A DNA stretch of 64,000 nt from Betaproteobacteria bacterium GR16-43 (GCA_001953215.1 CP019169.1:1240001-1304000), one strand, 5' to 3'. Positions 52,801-61,932 are shown, counted from the first letter of the stretch. Numbers and translations are program-made. The notes: generated by a model not told the origin, from the letters alone.

Positions 52801-53565
52801 ATGGGCATCAAGGACTGGTTTGGCGGGAACAAGAAGAAAGAAGAGTTCCGCGAGAAGGCGAAGGAGACGTTCAAGAACGCGAAGCTCACCCCGGGCAAGG
52901 CCCTGGAGCTGAACAAGCTCGCCGAGGAATTCCAGATCGAGGACGCCGGCGACGACAAGACGATGCTGCGCAAGGAGGTCTACAACGCCGCGGTCGGCAG
53001 CGCCAAGGCGCGCGGCAAGCTGACCGACCAGGAAGCCGCGGAGCTCGCGAAGATCCAGAAATTCCTGGCCCTGCGCGACGACCAGGTCGACAAGACCAAG
53101 CGCGACCTGAACCGCCTGAAGCTCCTCACCGAGATCCGCCAGGGCAACCTGCCCACGCTCACCAAGGACCATCCGTCGCTGCGCGGGCTGATGCTCGACA
53201 ACGGCGAGATTCCGCACTGGTCGGTGCAGGTCGACGTGCTGGACCGCCCGACCACCATGGGCCGCGACGGCGTCCCGGTGAAGTGGAAAAGCGAATACGT
53301 GAGCCGCTCGGCCAAGGTGCACGGCATGCCGGCCGACGGCGCGAAGGAGCTGGGCGAGGGCTACCTCGTCATCACCGACAAGCGCGTCATCTTCAAGGGC
53401 GACAAGGCCGCCGCCGTGCCCTACACGCCGCAGGCCGAGTTCTTCCTCTACGCCGAAGGCTTGCGCATCCAGCGCACGGTCGGCAACACGCTGCTCAAGT
53501 TCAAGTCCGGGACCGACGACACCGCGGAGGTCGTGGGCGAGCTGCTCGCCGCGCTGATGCGCTAG
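52801..53565 (+). CDS. Uncharacterised protein with bacterial PH-like C-terminus
   Basis: A 254-aa cytoplasmic protein with no signal peptide. The N-terminal half is charged helices (KKKEEFREKAKETFKNAKL, LRKEVYNAAVGSAKARGKLT) that resemble a TerB-like helical bundle. The C-terminal third looks like a bacterial pleckstrin-homology-type domain (EGYLVITDKRVIFKGDKAAA, PYTPQAEFFLYAEGLRIQR, NTLLKFKSG). It follows the cyclase-FHA gene by 14 bases, so the two probably form an operon; a shared signalling role is a guess. Confidence 0.65.
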   Translation: MGIKDWFGGNKKKEEFREKAKETFKNAKLTPGKALELNKLAEEFQIEDAGDDKTMLRKEVYNAAVGSAKARGKLTDQEAAELAKIQKFLALRDDQVDKTKRDLNRLKLLTEIRQGNLPTLTKDHPSLRGLMLDNGEIPHWSVQVDVLDRPTTMGRDGVPVKWKSEYVSRSAKVHGMPADGAKELGEGYLVITDKRVIFKGDKAAAVPYTPQAEFFLYAEGLRIQRTVGNTLLKFKSGTDDTAEVVGELLAALMR

Positions 53566-53571
53566 GAGCGG

Positions 53572-54591
53572 CTACTGCGCCTTGGCGGGATCGACGCCGA
53601 GGAACTCGGCGTAGTTGTACATCGGCAGCGGCGGGGGCAGCTTCAGGGCTTCCGCCGTCGCGAGGTTCACCTGCAGCGAGAAGCGCGTGAGCGTCTCCAC
53701 CGGCACCTTGGCGGCCGGGATCCGGTTCAACAGGATCTGCTCGACCTTATACGCGGTGAACTGGCCGATCGAGTGGTAGCGGCTCACCAGCCCCGAGAGG
53801 GCGCCGGTTTCCATCAACTGCTCGGTCGAGGCGAACGTCGGCAGGCCCGCTTCCATCGCAGCCGGGATCACCACGGCCTTCGCCTGCGTGCCCAGGAAGG
53901 AATCCGGCGGCAGGTAGAGCCAGTCGGCCTTCTGGTTCTTCAGGTCGCGCACCATCTGCGGCGCGCCGTCGATGGTGACCTTCTTCTGCGCGTCGAGGTG
54001 CAGCGGTTTCGCGAGCACCGTGAAGCCCATCTTCTTGCCCGCGGCGCGCAGCTCGTCGACGATCACCACCGAGTTCTGCTCCGTGGGCGTGTAGAGCACG
54101 CCGATCGACTTGAACGGGCGGTAGGAGGCCATGGCGCGCATCTGCGCCTCGGTCGGCGCGACGTGGAAGACGCCGGTCACGTTGCGGTCGGGCGTCTTCA
54201 GGTCGGCCACGATCTTCGCCATCACCGGCGACGCCACGAGCGTGAAGACCACGGGAATGTCGTTGATGTACTTCTCGCGGTCCGGCGCGTCGTACGGGCC
54301 GACGACCCCGAGCGTGACCGAGGTGCCCCAGGTGTAGATGAGGTCGGGGCGCGTGCGCCGGATCTCCTCGATGAACCCGGGCATGCGCGAGGCGTCCCGG
54401 TTCAGGTCGCGGAAGGTGATCTCGACCGGGATCTTCCTCGACGCGAAGTAGTCCTGGAAGCCCTTCTCCACGTCCGTCATCCCGCGGAAGGTGATGGCGT
54501 AGATGCGCAGCGGCTTGCTGCGGACCTGCGCTTCGGAAGGCTGCGCGAAGACAACGAGGGCGGCGAGGACGAGGAGTAGGCGCGCGATCAT
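53572..54591 (-). CDS. ABC-type substrate-binding protein (ABC_sub_bind family)
   Basis: A 339-aa exported protein with a signal peptide (ARLLLVLAALVVFAQPSEA). It matches the periplasmic ABC_sub_bind family by KPLRIYAITFRGMTDVEKGF, IRRTRPDLIYTWGTSVTLG, NVTGVFHVAPTEAQMRAM, SIGVLYTPTEQNSVVIVDEL and LYLPPDSFLG. No ABC permease or ATPase is nearby. Instead the gene overlaps the stop of a sensor-HAMP-MFS fusion by 4 bp, so it may sense a ligand for that protein or deliver it (inference). The ligand is unknown. Confidence 0.88.
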   Translation of the reverse strand: MIARLLLVLAALVVFAQPSEAQVRSKPLRIYAITFRGMTDVEKGFQDYFASRKIPVEITFRDLNRDASRMPGFIEEIRRTRPDLIYTWGTSVTLGVVGPYDAPDREKYINDIPVVFTLVASPVMAKIVADLKTPDRNVTGVFHVAPTEAQMRAMASYRPFKSIGVLYTPTEQNSVVIVDELRAAGKKMGFTVLAKPLHLDAQKKVTIDGAPQMVRDLKNQKADWLYLPPDSFLGTQAKAVVIPAAMEAGLPTFASTEQLMETGALSGLVSRYHSIGQFTAYKVEQILLNRIPAAKVPVETLTRFSLQVNLATAEALKLPPPLPMYNYAEFLGVDPAKAQ

Positions 54592-56717
54592 AGGTTCGGG
54601 GCCTCCGGGGTCGCGCCGGGCGGCTGGTGGTGGATCGGGCCGAAGCGCATCGAGATCGCGAACGCGAGGCCGCAGAAGAACGCGAGGCCCGAGAGCGCGA
54701 CGAACGCGCCGATGTAGCCCCAGAAGACCACGAGCACGCTCGCCAGCAGCGGGCCCAGCGCGTTGCCGAGGCGTTCGAGGAAGCGATAGACGCCGTAGAC
54801 CGCATCGGCGCCGTATTTCTGGATCTCCTCCTGGCAGTGCTCGCCGACGAGCGCGCTTTGCGCCGCGATGGACAGGGCCTGGCCCAATCCCAGCAGGAAC
54901 ACGACCGCGAAGAGCACGAGGAAGCTCTCCGAGAAGAGCATCAGGAAGCCGCCGAGGCCCGAGATGATGAGGCCCAGGGCCACGTAGCGCTCGCGCTTCA
55001 GGCTCGCGTCGGAGAGCGTGGCGGCGAACGGCACCACCAGCACCATCATGATCGCGTAGACCATCAGCATGCGTCCGGCCATCGCCTGCGTGTTGCCGAT
55101 GGACACGATGTAGAGCGGCACGAGGTAGAAGCACACGCCGGTGAGCAGGATCTTCGCGGGCATGGCCGCGAGGCCCGTGAGCGTCATGAAGCGGCTGTTG
55201 GTCATCAGCGAGATGAACTCCGACAGCTTCGGCGCGCGCGTGGGCGCCATCGACGGGCCGCGCAGCTCTTCCTTGGGCAGCCGGACGATCGCCACGATCG
55301 AGAGGAACGCCATGGCCGCGGACACGCCGAACGACGGACGGAAGCCGATGTTGTCCGCGAGGATTCCGCCGATCGAAGGCCCGCACACCGTGGCCACCAT
55401 GATCGCGCCGATGAACAGCGCGAAGCCTTGCGCGCGGTTGCCCGTATCGGTGCGGTCCAGCACGTAGCCCTGCGAGGCGACGAAGACCATGCCGTAGCCC
55501 AGCGCGCAGAGCGAGCGCCACAGCAGCAGGTCATAGAGGTTGTACGCGAGCGCGGTGCCGATGAAGCCGATGGTGGCGACCACGGCGCCGGTCAGCATGG
55601 CGCTCCGCCGGCCGACGCGCTCGCTCCAGCCGCCCAGGTAGGGCTGGCCGAGGGCCACGATCAGCATGAACAGCATGATCGGCAGGCCGATCACGACCTG
55701 CGGCGAGATGCCGGGAATCGGGACCAGCAGCTGGTTCACGTAGCCCGGCAGGTAGGAGCGCGTGAGCTCCTCGGCCAGGATGAACGCGAAGAGCGGCGCG
55801 CGGATGCGGTTCAGGTCCGTCTCTTCGGTCTTCGGCGCGACTTCGCCGGTGCCGAACTTCTTCGACACGCGGATCGCTTCCATCGCCTTGGCCGCGGGCT
55901 TCAACTTGTCGCGCGCGTCCGGGTTCGACTCGGCGATGCGGTTGCGAAGCTCGCCGGCCAGCGCTTCGTAGCGCACGTTGATGTGGTCGATCGCCGCGTC
56001 GATCCAGCGCAGCAGGCGGCCGATCTCGTCGTTCACGCGCATGCGCCCGCTCGGCGTGAAATCGCCGCCGCGCATGCGCTCCACCTGCTTGGTGAATTCG
56101 CCCAGGCCCGAAGCGAGCCGGGCCCCGGCCATGAAGTTCAGCAGCTCGAGCGTGAAGAAGAGCGAGACCACGAGCACCACGACCACGTCGAGCAACACTT
56201 CGAGCAGCACCTTGTCGACGAACGCGGAATCGATGCCGATGTGCAGCACGCCCAGCGCCTTGGCCGGGGAGACGATCGGCAGCGACACGACGTACTGCGT
56301 GCCGATGCGCACCGCGTCGCGCGGCACGTCGGGCGTGGCGAGCACCGAGAGGACGTCGGGCTTCGCGAAATGCTGGCGAATCGCCTCGGGTTCCTTGCCG
56401 CGGGCGTACAGCACCTTGCCGGCCGTGTCGGTGATCGCGATCGAGGCGAACTCGGGGTTTTCCGAGAACACTTCGTCGAAGGACTGCTCCACGCCGTAGA
56501 GCTGCGTGAAGTCCGTGCCGTAGTCCGTGGCCTTCAGCACCAGCGCGCGCAGCGACGCGCCCACGGTGATGGCCTTCTTTTCGGTCTCGGGGACGAGCTC
56601 GCGGTCGAACACATGGTGCGAGAAATACGAGACCACGCCCAGCGCCAGCACCACGCTCGCCATGATGACGCCGGCGAGTTGCCAGTAGATGCGCCAGAGG
56701 TAGTTCTTGTCGAGCAT
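54588..56717 (-). CDS. Sensor-HAMP-MFS transporter fusion protein
   Basis: A 709-aa membrane protein. Residues 12-33 are a first membrane helix, 34-168 a periplasmic sensor-like domain (FDEVFSENPEFASIAITDTA, AKALGVLHIGIDSAFVDK), 170-195 a second helix and about 196-260 a HAMP-like linker (FTKQVERMRGGDFTPSGRMR, NDEIGRLLRWID). From about 300 to 690 is a 12-helix MFS transporter with the loop motif GGWSERVGRRSAM. A two-component-style sensor joined to a transporter instead of a kinase is unusual and suggests ligand-gated transport. It sits between a membrane sensor gene and a binding-protein gene, joined by overlaps of 1 and 4 bp. Confidence 0.88.
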   Translation of the reverse strand: MLDKNYLWRIYWQLAGVIMASVVLALGVVSYFSHHVFDRELVPETEKKAITVGASLRALVLKATDYGTDFTQLYGVEQSFDEVFSENPEFASIAITDTAGKVLYARGKEPEAIRQHFAKPDVLSVLATPDVPRDAVRIGTQYVVSLPIVSPAKALGVLHIGIDSAFVDKVLLEVLLDVVVVLVVSLFFTLELLNFMAGARLASGLGEFTKQVERMRGGDFTPSGRMRVNDEIGRLLRWIDAAIDHINVRYEALAGELRNRIAESNPDARDKLKPAAKAMEAIRVSKKFGTGEVAPKTEETDLNRIRAPLFAFILAEELTRSYLPGYVNQLLVPIPGISPQVVIGLPIMLFMLIVALGQPYLGGWSERVGRRSAMLTGAVVATIGFIGTALAYNLYDLLLWRSLCALGYGMVFVASQGYVLDRTDTGNRAQGFALFIGAIMVATVCGPSIGGILADNIGFRPSFGVSAAMAFLSIVAIVRLPKEELRGPSMAPTRAPKLSEFISLMTNSRFMTLTGLAAMPAKILLTGVCFYLVPLYIVSIGNTQAMAGRMLMVYAIMMVLVVPFAATLSDASLKRERYVALGLIISGLGGFLMLFSESFLVLFAVVFLLGLGQALSIAAQSALVGEHCQEEIQKYGADAVYGVYRFLERLGNALGPLLASVLVVFWGYIGAFVALSGLAFFCGLAFAISMRFGPIHHQPPGATPEAPNL

Positions 56718-57478
56718 CAGCGTGCCGCGTCCAGCTTGCGCCTCACGTCGTCCAGCTCGCCCTTGATGCCCCCGAGCGATTCGCGCAGCGAGGCGATCGC
56801 GCCGTCGAAGGCGGATCCGGTGGCCGGCGGCGGGACGCTGCCGTCCTCCAGGTGCGACACCGCGGTCTCGAGGACCTGCAAGTCGCGTTCGAAGCGGCGG
56901 ATCACGAACACCAGGGCCAGCGGCGTCACCACGAACAGCACGGCGAACGCGGCCAGCGCCGCGATGAAGATCTCGCGCCCCACGCCTTGCGCGGCCACGT
57001 CCAGGTAGGACTTGGAGTAGCGCATCGCGAGGAAGCCGACCGTGAGGTCGAAGTTGTTCTTGAGCGAGATGCCGGCGACCACGTCGCCGCCCTCCTCGAC
57101 GTTCCACTCGGTGGTCTTGGAACGCTGCGCGGCCTGCATCCAGCCGTTCGACACTTCGCGCTTCACGCGCTCGGGGTCGGTGCTGTAGATCACCTGGCCC
57201 GCCGGGTCGAAGATGTCCATGCCGACGATGAGCTTGTCGGCGCGCATCTCGCGGACCATGAGTTGCTGCAACGTGCCGAGTTCGGAGAACTGGAGGCCCA
57301 CGTTGAGCGAGGCCTGGACCGCGTTTTCAATGCCGCGGCCCACGACAAGCACACGCTCGCGCACGATGGTGCCGTACGTGCTCTTGTACTTGAAGAAATT
57401 CAGGAAAGCCGACATCCCGATGGCGAAGAAGCCAACGATCAAGGCGACCAGGATGAATCGGATGCGTATCGTGCCCAT
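56717..57478 (-). CDS. Membrane sensor protein with periplasmic domain
   Basis: A 253-aa protein with an N-terminal membrane helix (FILVALIVGFFAIGMSAFLN), a periplasmic domain (about 30-165; LIVGMDIFDPAGQVIYSTDP, WNVEEGGDVVAGISL), a second helix (about 168-192; FIAALAAFAVLFVVTPLALV) and a short cytoplasmic coiled coil (ESLGGIKGELDDVRRKLDAA). No kinase, cyclase or methyl-accepting domain follows, so its output is probably by contact with another protein. Its stop overlaps the start of the HAMP-MFS gene, the likely partner. First gene of the three-gene minus-strand unit. Confidence 0.75.
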   Translation of the reverse strand: MGTIRIRFILVALIVGFFAIGMSAFLNFFKYKSTYGTIVRERVLVVGRGIENAVQASLNVGLQFSELGTLQQLMVREMRADKLIVGMDIFDPAGQVIYSTDPERVKREVSNGWMQAAQRSKTTEWNVEEGGDVVAGISLKNNFDLTVGFLAMRYSKSYLDVAAQGVGREIFIAALAAFAVLFVVTPLALVFVIRRFERDLQVLETAVSHLEDGSVPPPATGSAFDGAIASLRESLGGIKGELDDVRRKLDAAR

Positions 57479-57538
57479 GCGCGTTCCTTACGCTCTCCGT
57501 ACATGTCGCAAGGTTATTTACAGCATCCTAGCATGGCC

Positions 57539-57586
57539 CCTCGTAAATACCTAAAGTTACAACCGTAAGTATTTGTCCGGACGAGG
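57539..57586. promoter_or_regulatory. Nested dyad in the divergent intergenic region
   Basis: The AT-rich 185-base gap between the sensor and kinase genes contains CCTCG (57539-57543) and CGAGG (57582-57586) around TTAC-aacc-GTAA (57557-57568), both centred at 57562.5, with an offset pair AAATAC/GTATTT (57545-57550, 57569-57574). It could be an operator shared by both divergent units. Function is unproved. Confidence 0.3.
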
Positions 57587-57663
57587 GTTTTAGCTAGTTC
57601 CGGGGTAAATGTGGTACTTTTGACCGAAGTCCGGCAATCCCGAGCCGGCCAGGGGGCATTCCT

Positions 57664-60120
57664 TTGGGCGATCCCAAGGACAACGCGGAAAAGACGCTGG
57701 TCGATCCGGTCATGCAAGCGCGCCTGCGCGCCGCGATGATCGAGGATTCCGAGCGCACGGTCATCGACACCACCGGAGCCGCCGAGCGCTCGAAAGCCGG
57801 GCGCACCCAGGCCGAGCGCACGCTGATCGAATCGGCCGCCGTCGAACCCGAGATGGCCGAGGCCGCCGCGAACGAACCGCGCCGCGCCCTTCCGCCCAAG
57901 CCCGCCGCGCCGAGCAACGTCCTGCCCATCGGCTTCCGCCTGCACGAGTACCGCATCGACGGCATCCTGGGCCAGGGAGGTTTCGGCATCGCGTACGCCG
58001 CGACCGACGTGAACCTCAACGCCAAGGTCGTCATCAAGGAATACCTGCCGGAAGACTTCGCCTACCGCACGGTGGACAACACCGTCTCGGCCCGCGCGGA
58101 CGACGACCAGGGCTTCTACCAGACCGGCCTCGACAACTTCCTCGTCGAAGCCCGCACGCTCGCCACCTTCCGCCATCCGCACATCGTGCGCGTGGCGCGC
58201 TTCTTCGAAGCGCACAAGACGGCCTACATGGTGCTCGAGTACGAGCGCGGCCAGTCGCTCAAGGTGTGGCGCAAGAAGCGCGTCACCGTGACCGAGCAGC
58301 AGATCGTCTCGCTCTTCGCGCCCCTCTTCGATGGCCTGGCCGTGGTGCACCGCGCCGGCTACCTGCACCGCGACATCAAGCCCGACAACATCTACGTCCG
58401 CGACGACGACGGCACCCTGGTGCTGCTCGACTTCGGCGCGGCCCGCCAGACCACGAGCCAGTCGGCCGATACGGGCGCGGTCGTGACGCCCGGCTACGGA
58501 CCGATCGAGCAATACGCCGGCGGCGGCCGCCAGGGCCCGTGGACCGACATCTACGCGATGGGCGCCACGCTCTTCTGGATCGTCACCGGAAAGAAGCCGA
58601 TCGAGGCGCCCGAGCGCCTCGCGGAAGAAGACCCGCTGCCCAGCGCCGAAGTCCTGGCCAAGGGCAAGTACAGCGATGAATTCCTGCGCGCCATCGACTG
58701 GGCGCTGAAGGTCCATCCGAAGGATCGTCCGCAGGACATGAACCAGTTCCGCGCCGCGCTGTTCGCCTCCGCGGGCGAACTGGGCCTGCAGGACGCGCTG
58801 CTCGCGAGCGACGAGGAATACTCGCAACCGGTGAAGGACGGCTGGGTTTCGGCCGTGCGCTCGCCGCGCTCGATGAAGGGCCGGCTCGCCAACGCGTGGC
58901 GCGCGATCGCCCGTCCCGCCTCGTGGCCCATCGCGGTGAAGATGACGCTGGCGATGGTCGCCACGGCGCTGCTGCCGATGGTGATCACCGCGTACTTCAA
59001 CCTGAACGCCACGCTGGACAACGTCGCGAAGAGCGAGCTGCGGAACCTCGAGCAGCTCTCGCAGAGCACGGCGGGCCGCATCGCGCAGCTGATCGGCGAC
59101 AGCCGCAACCTCGCCAACTACCTCGGCACCGACGACGACTTCGTGCAGTTCCTGCAGAAGCCGCCCACCGACGCGGGCAAGGAAGCGCTGCGCCAGAAGC
59201 TGGTGGGCCTCATCAAGGCCAACCCGGACGTGCAGCTCGCGATGGTGTTCAACACCTCGGGCGACGCGCTGGTTTCCAGCGACCCGCAGGTGATGGGCCG
59301 CAACTTCAAGTTCCGCGAGTACTTCAAGGTCGCGATGGAGGGCCGCCCGTTCATGACGGGCATCGTCGTGGGCTCGGTGGCGGGCGCCGCGGGCGTCTTC
59401 TACTCGCAGCCGGTGTTCTCGCCGGACGGCAAGACCGTGATCGGCGCCGTGGTGCTGCGCATCCTCGCCGATCCGATCAACCGCATCATGACGGGCGCGC
59501 AGATCGGCAACGACCGCGTGCCGTTCCTGGTCGATGAAGACGGCGTGATCGTGATGCACCCGAACGACAAGGTGCTCTACGCGAGCCTGGCGCCTCTGAA
59601 GAAGGAAGCGTTCGAGGAAATCATCGCCGACCAGCGCTTCCGCCGGAAGACGATCGAGAACGTGAACCAGCTCGACCTCGCCAAGGCGATGGTGGGCAAC
59701 AAGCAGGGCGGCACCATCACGTACAACTCGAACATCAACAAGCGCGAGGAGATCGCGGGCTTCTCCCCGGTCCCGGGCACCGGCTGGTCGGTGGCGGTGT
59801 CGGAGTCGCGCGACTACTTCGCCGAGCCGCTGAACCGGCTGTTCTACAACGTGCTGCTGAGCGTGGTGCTGGTGGGCGCGGTCTTCGTCCTGCTGGCCAT
59901 GCTCTTCGCGCGCTCGATCGTGAAGCCCATCGAGAAGCTCACGTCGGCGGCCCATGCGCTGAAGAGCGGCGACTACGCCAACGCCAACATTGCGGTTCGC
60001 TCCAACGACGAAGTCGGACAGCTCGCGAGGACCTTCAACGTGATGATCGACGTGCTGCGCCAAAGAGAGCGTGAACGCTCCGGCCGGCGCGCAGCACTGG
60101 GGTACGAAAAAGAGGATTAG
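57664..60120 (+). CDS. Ser/Thr protein kinase with Cache-like periplasmic domain and HAMP
   Basis: An 818-aa protein. After a Thr/Ala-rich tail (1-90) comes a complete Hanks-type kinase: LGQGGFGIAYA, Lys125 in VVIKEYLP, HRDIKPDN (Asp237) and DFGAAR (Asp256). A membrane helix (about 425-447) leads to a Cache-like periplasmic domain (about 450-720; LVGLIKANPDVQLAMVFN, FFSPDGKTVIGA-type strands), a second helix (about 726-750) and a C-terminal HAMP (VKPIEKLTSAAHALKSGDYA). The order is unusual: the kinase is at the N-terminus and HAMP ends the protein with nothing after it. The TTG start has AGGGGG 8-9 bases upstream. Confidence 0.9.
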   Translation: MGDPKDNAEKTLVDPVMQARLRAAMIEDSERTVIDTTGAAERSKAGRTQAERTLIESAAVEPEMAEAAANEPRRALPPKPAAPSNVLPIGFRLHEYRIDGILGQGGFGIAYAATDVNLNAKVVIKEYLPEDFAYRTVDNTVSARADDDQGFYQTGLDNFLVEARTLATFRHPHIVRVARFFEAHKTAYMVLEYERGQSLKVWRKKRVTVTEQQIVSLFAPLFDGLAVVHRAGYLHRDIKPDNIYVRDDDGTLVLLDFGAARQTTSQSADTGAVVTPGYGPIEQYAGGGRQGPWTDIYAMGATLFWIVTGKKPIEAPERLAEEDPLPSAEVLAKGKYSDEFLRAIDWALKVHPKDRPQDMNQFRAALFASAGELGLQDALLASDEEYSQPVKDGWVSAVRSPRSMKGRLANAWRAIARPASWPIAVKMTLAMVATALLPMVITAYFNLNATLDNVAKSELRNLEQLSQSTAGRIAQLIGDSRNLANYLGTDDDFVQFLQKPPTDAGKEALRQKLVGLIKANPDVQLAMVFNTSGDALVSSDPQVMGRNFKFREYFKVAMEGRPFMTGIVVGSVAGAAGVFYSQPVFSPDGKTVIGAVVLRILADPINRIMTGAQIGNDRVPFLVDEDGVIVMHPNDKVLYASLAPLKKEAFEEIIADQRFRRKTIENVNQLDLAKAMVGNKQGGTITYNSNINKREEIAGFSPVPGTGWSVAVSESRDYFAEPLNRLFYNVLLSVVLVGAVFVLLAMLFARSIVKPIEKLTSAAHALKSGDYANANIAVRSNDEVGQLARTFNVMIDVLRQRERERSGRRAALGYEKED

Positions 60121-60122
60121 CG

Positions 60123-61274
60123 ATGGCGCGCAAACCCGTCGGGCCGAGGCGCCGCGCACGCCGCCACGACCCGGATTGGGAGCCGCCGATTCCCGGAAGG
60201 CGCCGCGTCCTGAAGACCTGGGACGAGTACATGGCGCTGGCCAAGCGGGTGGTCGGCCGTTTCCACGACAAGTTCGAGCTGCGCCACTTCGACTACTGGC
60301 ACCCCGAGAGCCTGCAGCGCCGCGTCCGGCCGCGCTTCCGCAAGGCCTATGCCGTGAAGGTCGCCTACACCGAGTGGGGCAACGCGTCGAAGCCGACCAT
60401 CGTGTGCTGCGGCGGCGTGGCGAACACGGCGATGCGCTTCAACTACCTCGCCAGCGACCTCATGAACGACTACCGCGTGATCTGCGTCGACTGGGTCGGG
60501 CGCGGGCTCTCGGCCTGGATGGCCGATGAAACCGACTACTCGCTCGGCACCTACGTGGAGCAGCTGCGCCAGATGATCACGCACCTCGACGTGGGCCCGG
60601 TGATCCTCCTCGGCTCCTCGCTCGGCGGCAGCGCGGCGATCGAGCTCGCGGCGAAGCATCCCCAGCTCGTGAGCCGGCTGATCCTGAACGACATCGGTCC
60701 GTTCATCCCGAAGGCGCGCCGCAAGCGCCGCTCGCAGACGCTCGCCCGCCACTACGTGTTCCGCGAACCCGCGGACCTCCTGCGCAAGATCGGCGCCTCG
60801 CAGAAGAACGACGGGCCCATCAGCGACGACATCCGCTTCAACGTGACCTTCCACCAGACCAAGTGGTCCGACGAGGAAGGCGGGCGCATCTACCGCCACG
60901 ACGTGCGCGCGCTGCAGGCCTATCGCGCGGACGCGCAGGAAAGCCTGAACCAGTGGGAGTTGTGGGACCACGTGCGCTGCCCGGTGCTGCTGATCCACGG
61001 GATGCTCTCGGATGCGCTGCTGCCGCCGACGATCAAGCGCATGCGCAAGGCCCACCACGTCGTCGTGATGCACGTGCCCGACACGGGGCACACGCCGGTG
61101 CTGTCGGATCGCAACCAGAACTGGTTCATCCACGAATGGCTGAACGGGCGCGGCGGGATCGGCGAATGGACCTGCCTCCACGCGAAGCCGCGCGCGGATC
61201 CGAAGCAATCGAGGGAAGCCGTCGCGGCCGCGGCCGCGAAGCCGACGCGCCGCCAGGCGGCGCGGCTCGCCTAG
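60123..61274 (+). CDS. Alpha/beta hydrolase family protein
   Basis: A 383-aa alpha/beta hydrolase. The nucleophile elbow is GSSLGG (164-169, Ser166); the acid is probably in HGMLSDALLPP and the histidine in PDTGHTPVL. The oxyanion region reads VCCGGVANTAMRFNYLASDL. Basic, disordered ends (RRRARRHD; KPTRRQAARLA) are unusual for the fold. It starts 2 bases after the kinase stop with AGAGGA in front, so it shares the kinase's transcript. The substrate is unknown. Confidence 0.87.
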   Translation: MARKPVGPRRRARRHDPDWEPPIPGRRRVLKTWDEYMALAKRVVGRFHDKFELRHFDYWHPESLQRRVRPRFRKAYAVKVAYTEWGNASKPTIVCCGGVANTAMRFNYLASDLMNDYRVICVDWVGRGLSAWMADETDYSLGTYVEQLRQMITHLDVGPVILLGSSLGGSAAIELAAKHPQLVSRLILNDIGPFIPKARRKRRSQTLARHYVFREPADLLRKIGASQKNDGPISDDIRFNVTFHQTKWSDEEGGRIYRHDVRALQAYRADAQESLNQWELWDHVRCPVLLIHGMLSDALLPPTIKRMRKAHHVVVMHVPDTGHTPVLSDRNQNWFIHEWLNGRGGIGEWTCLHAKPRADPKQSREAVAAAAAKPTRRQAARLA

Positions 61275-61338
61275 GAAGCTAGCTGGCGAGCCGGTACTGT
61301 GCCGTGTCGCGCTCGGACCTGAGGCGACGCGGTTCGAG

Positions 61339-61932
61339 CTAAAGCTGGTGGGGGCGGTTGACGCGAACCGTGGCGGCGCCGGAAGCCGCCGGGGCCACGA
61401 TGAATTCGACCACTTCCCCGTTGCCGACCTGCATGCGGCCATCGCCGCCCAGCAGCCCGTTGAGGATGCGGCCCACGCCCTTGCTCGAGACGATCAGGGG
61501 GCGGCGGTCCAGCTTGGCGCGGATGTGGTCCAGGCCCGTGGCGACGCGGCGCGCGAACATGTCCTCGGATTCTCCACCCGGGGGCGTCACGCGGTTCTTC
61601 AGTTGCTCTTCGGTGGCCTCGATCGACTGGTTGTTCCAGGCGCCGAGGTGCCGCTCGTTGAAGAGGGGGTCGACTTCGATCGGCAGGTTGCCCAGCACCG
61701 CGCTGATGATCGAGGCGGTCTGGCGCGTGCGGATCAGCGCACCGGTGACGATGAGGCCAACGTCGAGCTTCATGCGATCGATCTGCTTCGCAAGCAGGTA
61801 GGCCTGGTCGCACCCGATGTCCATCAACGGGACGTCGAGATCGCCGCCGCAGCGCAGGCCCTTGAAGTTGGGCTCCGTCACGCCATGGCGCACGAAATAG
61901 AGGGTGAAAGGCCGGTCGGCTTGGTAGGTCAT
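61339..61932 (-). CDS. Histidine phosphatase (phosphoglycerate mutase-like)
   Basis: A 197-aa histidine phosphatase superfamily protein. The catalytic motif is LYFVRHGVTEPN; the second conserved Arg is in GALIRTRQTASII; the acid region is FNERHLGAWNNQ. The usual second catalytic His (normally in a (S/G)H(G) motif late in the protein) is replaced: the corresponding strand reads PLIVSSKGVGRILN, so catalysis may be weak or altered. The ATG at 61932 was used; a GTG at 61944 with an AGGG site ahead is an alternative. Convergent with the hydrolase and divergent from ubiB. Confidence 0.82.
   Translation of the reverse strand: MTYQADRPFTLYFVRHGVTEPNFKGLRCGGDLDVPLMDIGCDQAYLLAKQIDRMKLDVGLIVTGALIRTRQTASIISAVLGNLPIEVDPLFNERHLGAWNNQSIEATEEQLKNRVTPPGGESEDMFARRVATGLDHIRAKLDRRPLIVSSKGVGRILNGLLGGDGRMQVGNGEVVEFIVAPAASGAATVRVNRPHQL

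Noticed and set aside
57514-60159. 881-codon minus-strand frame opposite the kinase
   Set aside because: Antisense to a kinase with all catalytic motifs; artefact of codon bias.
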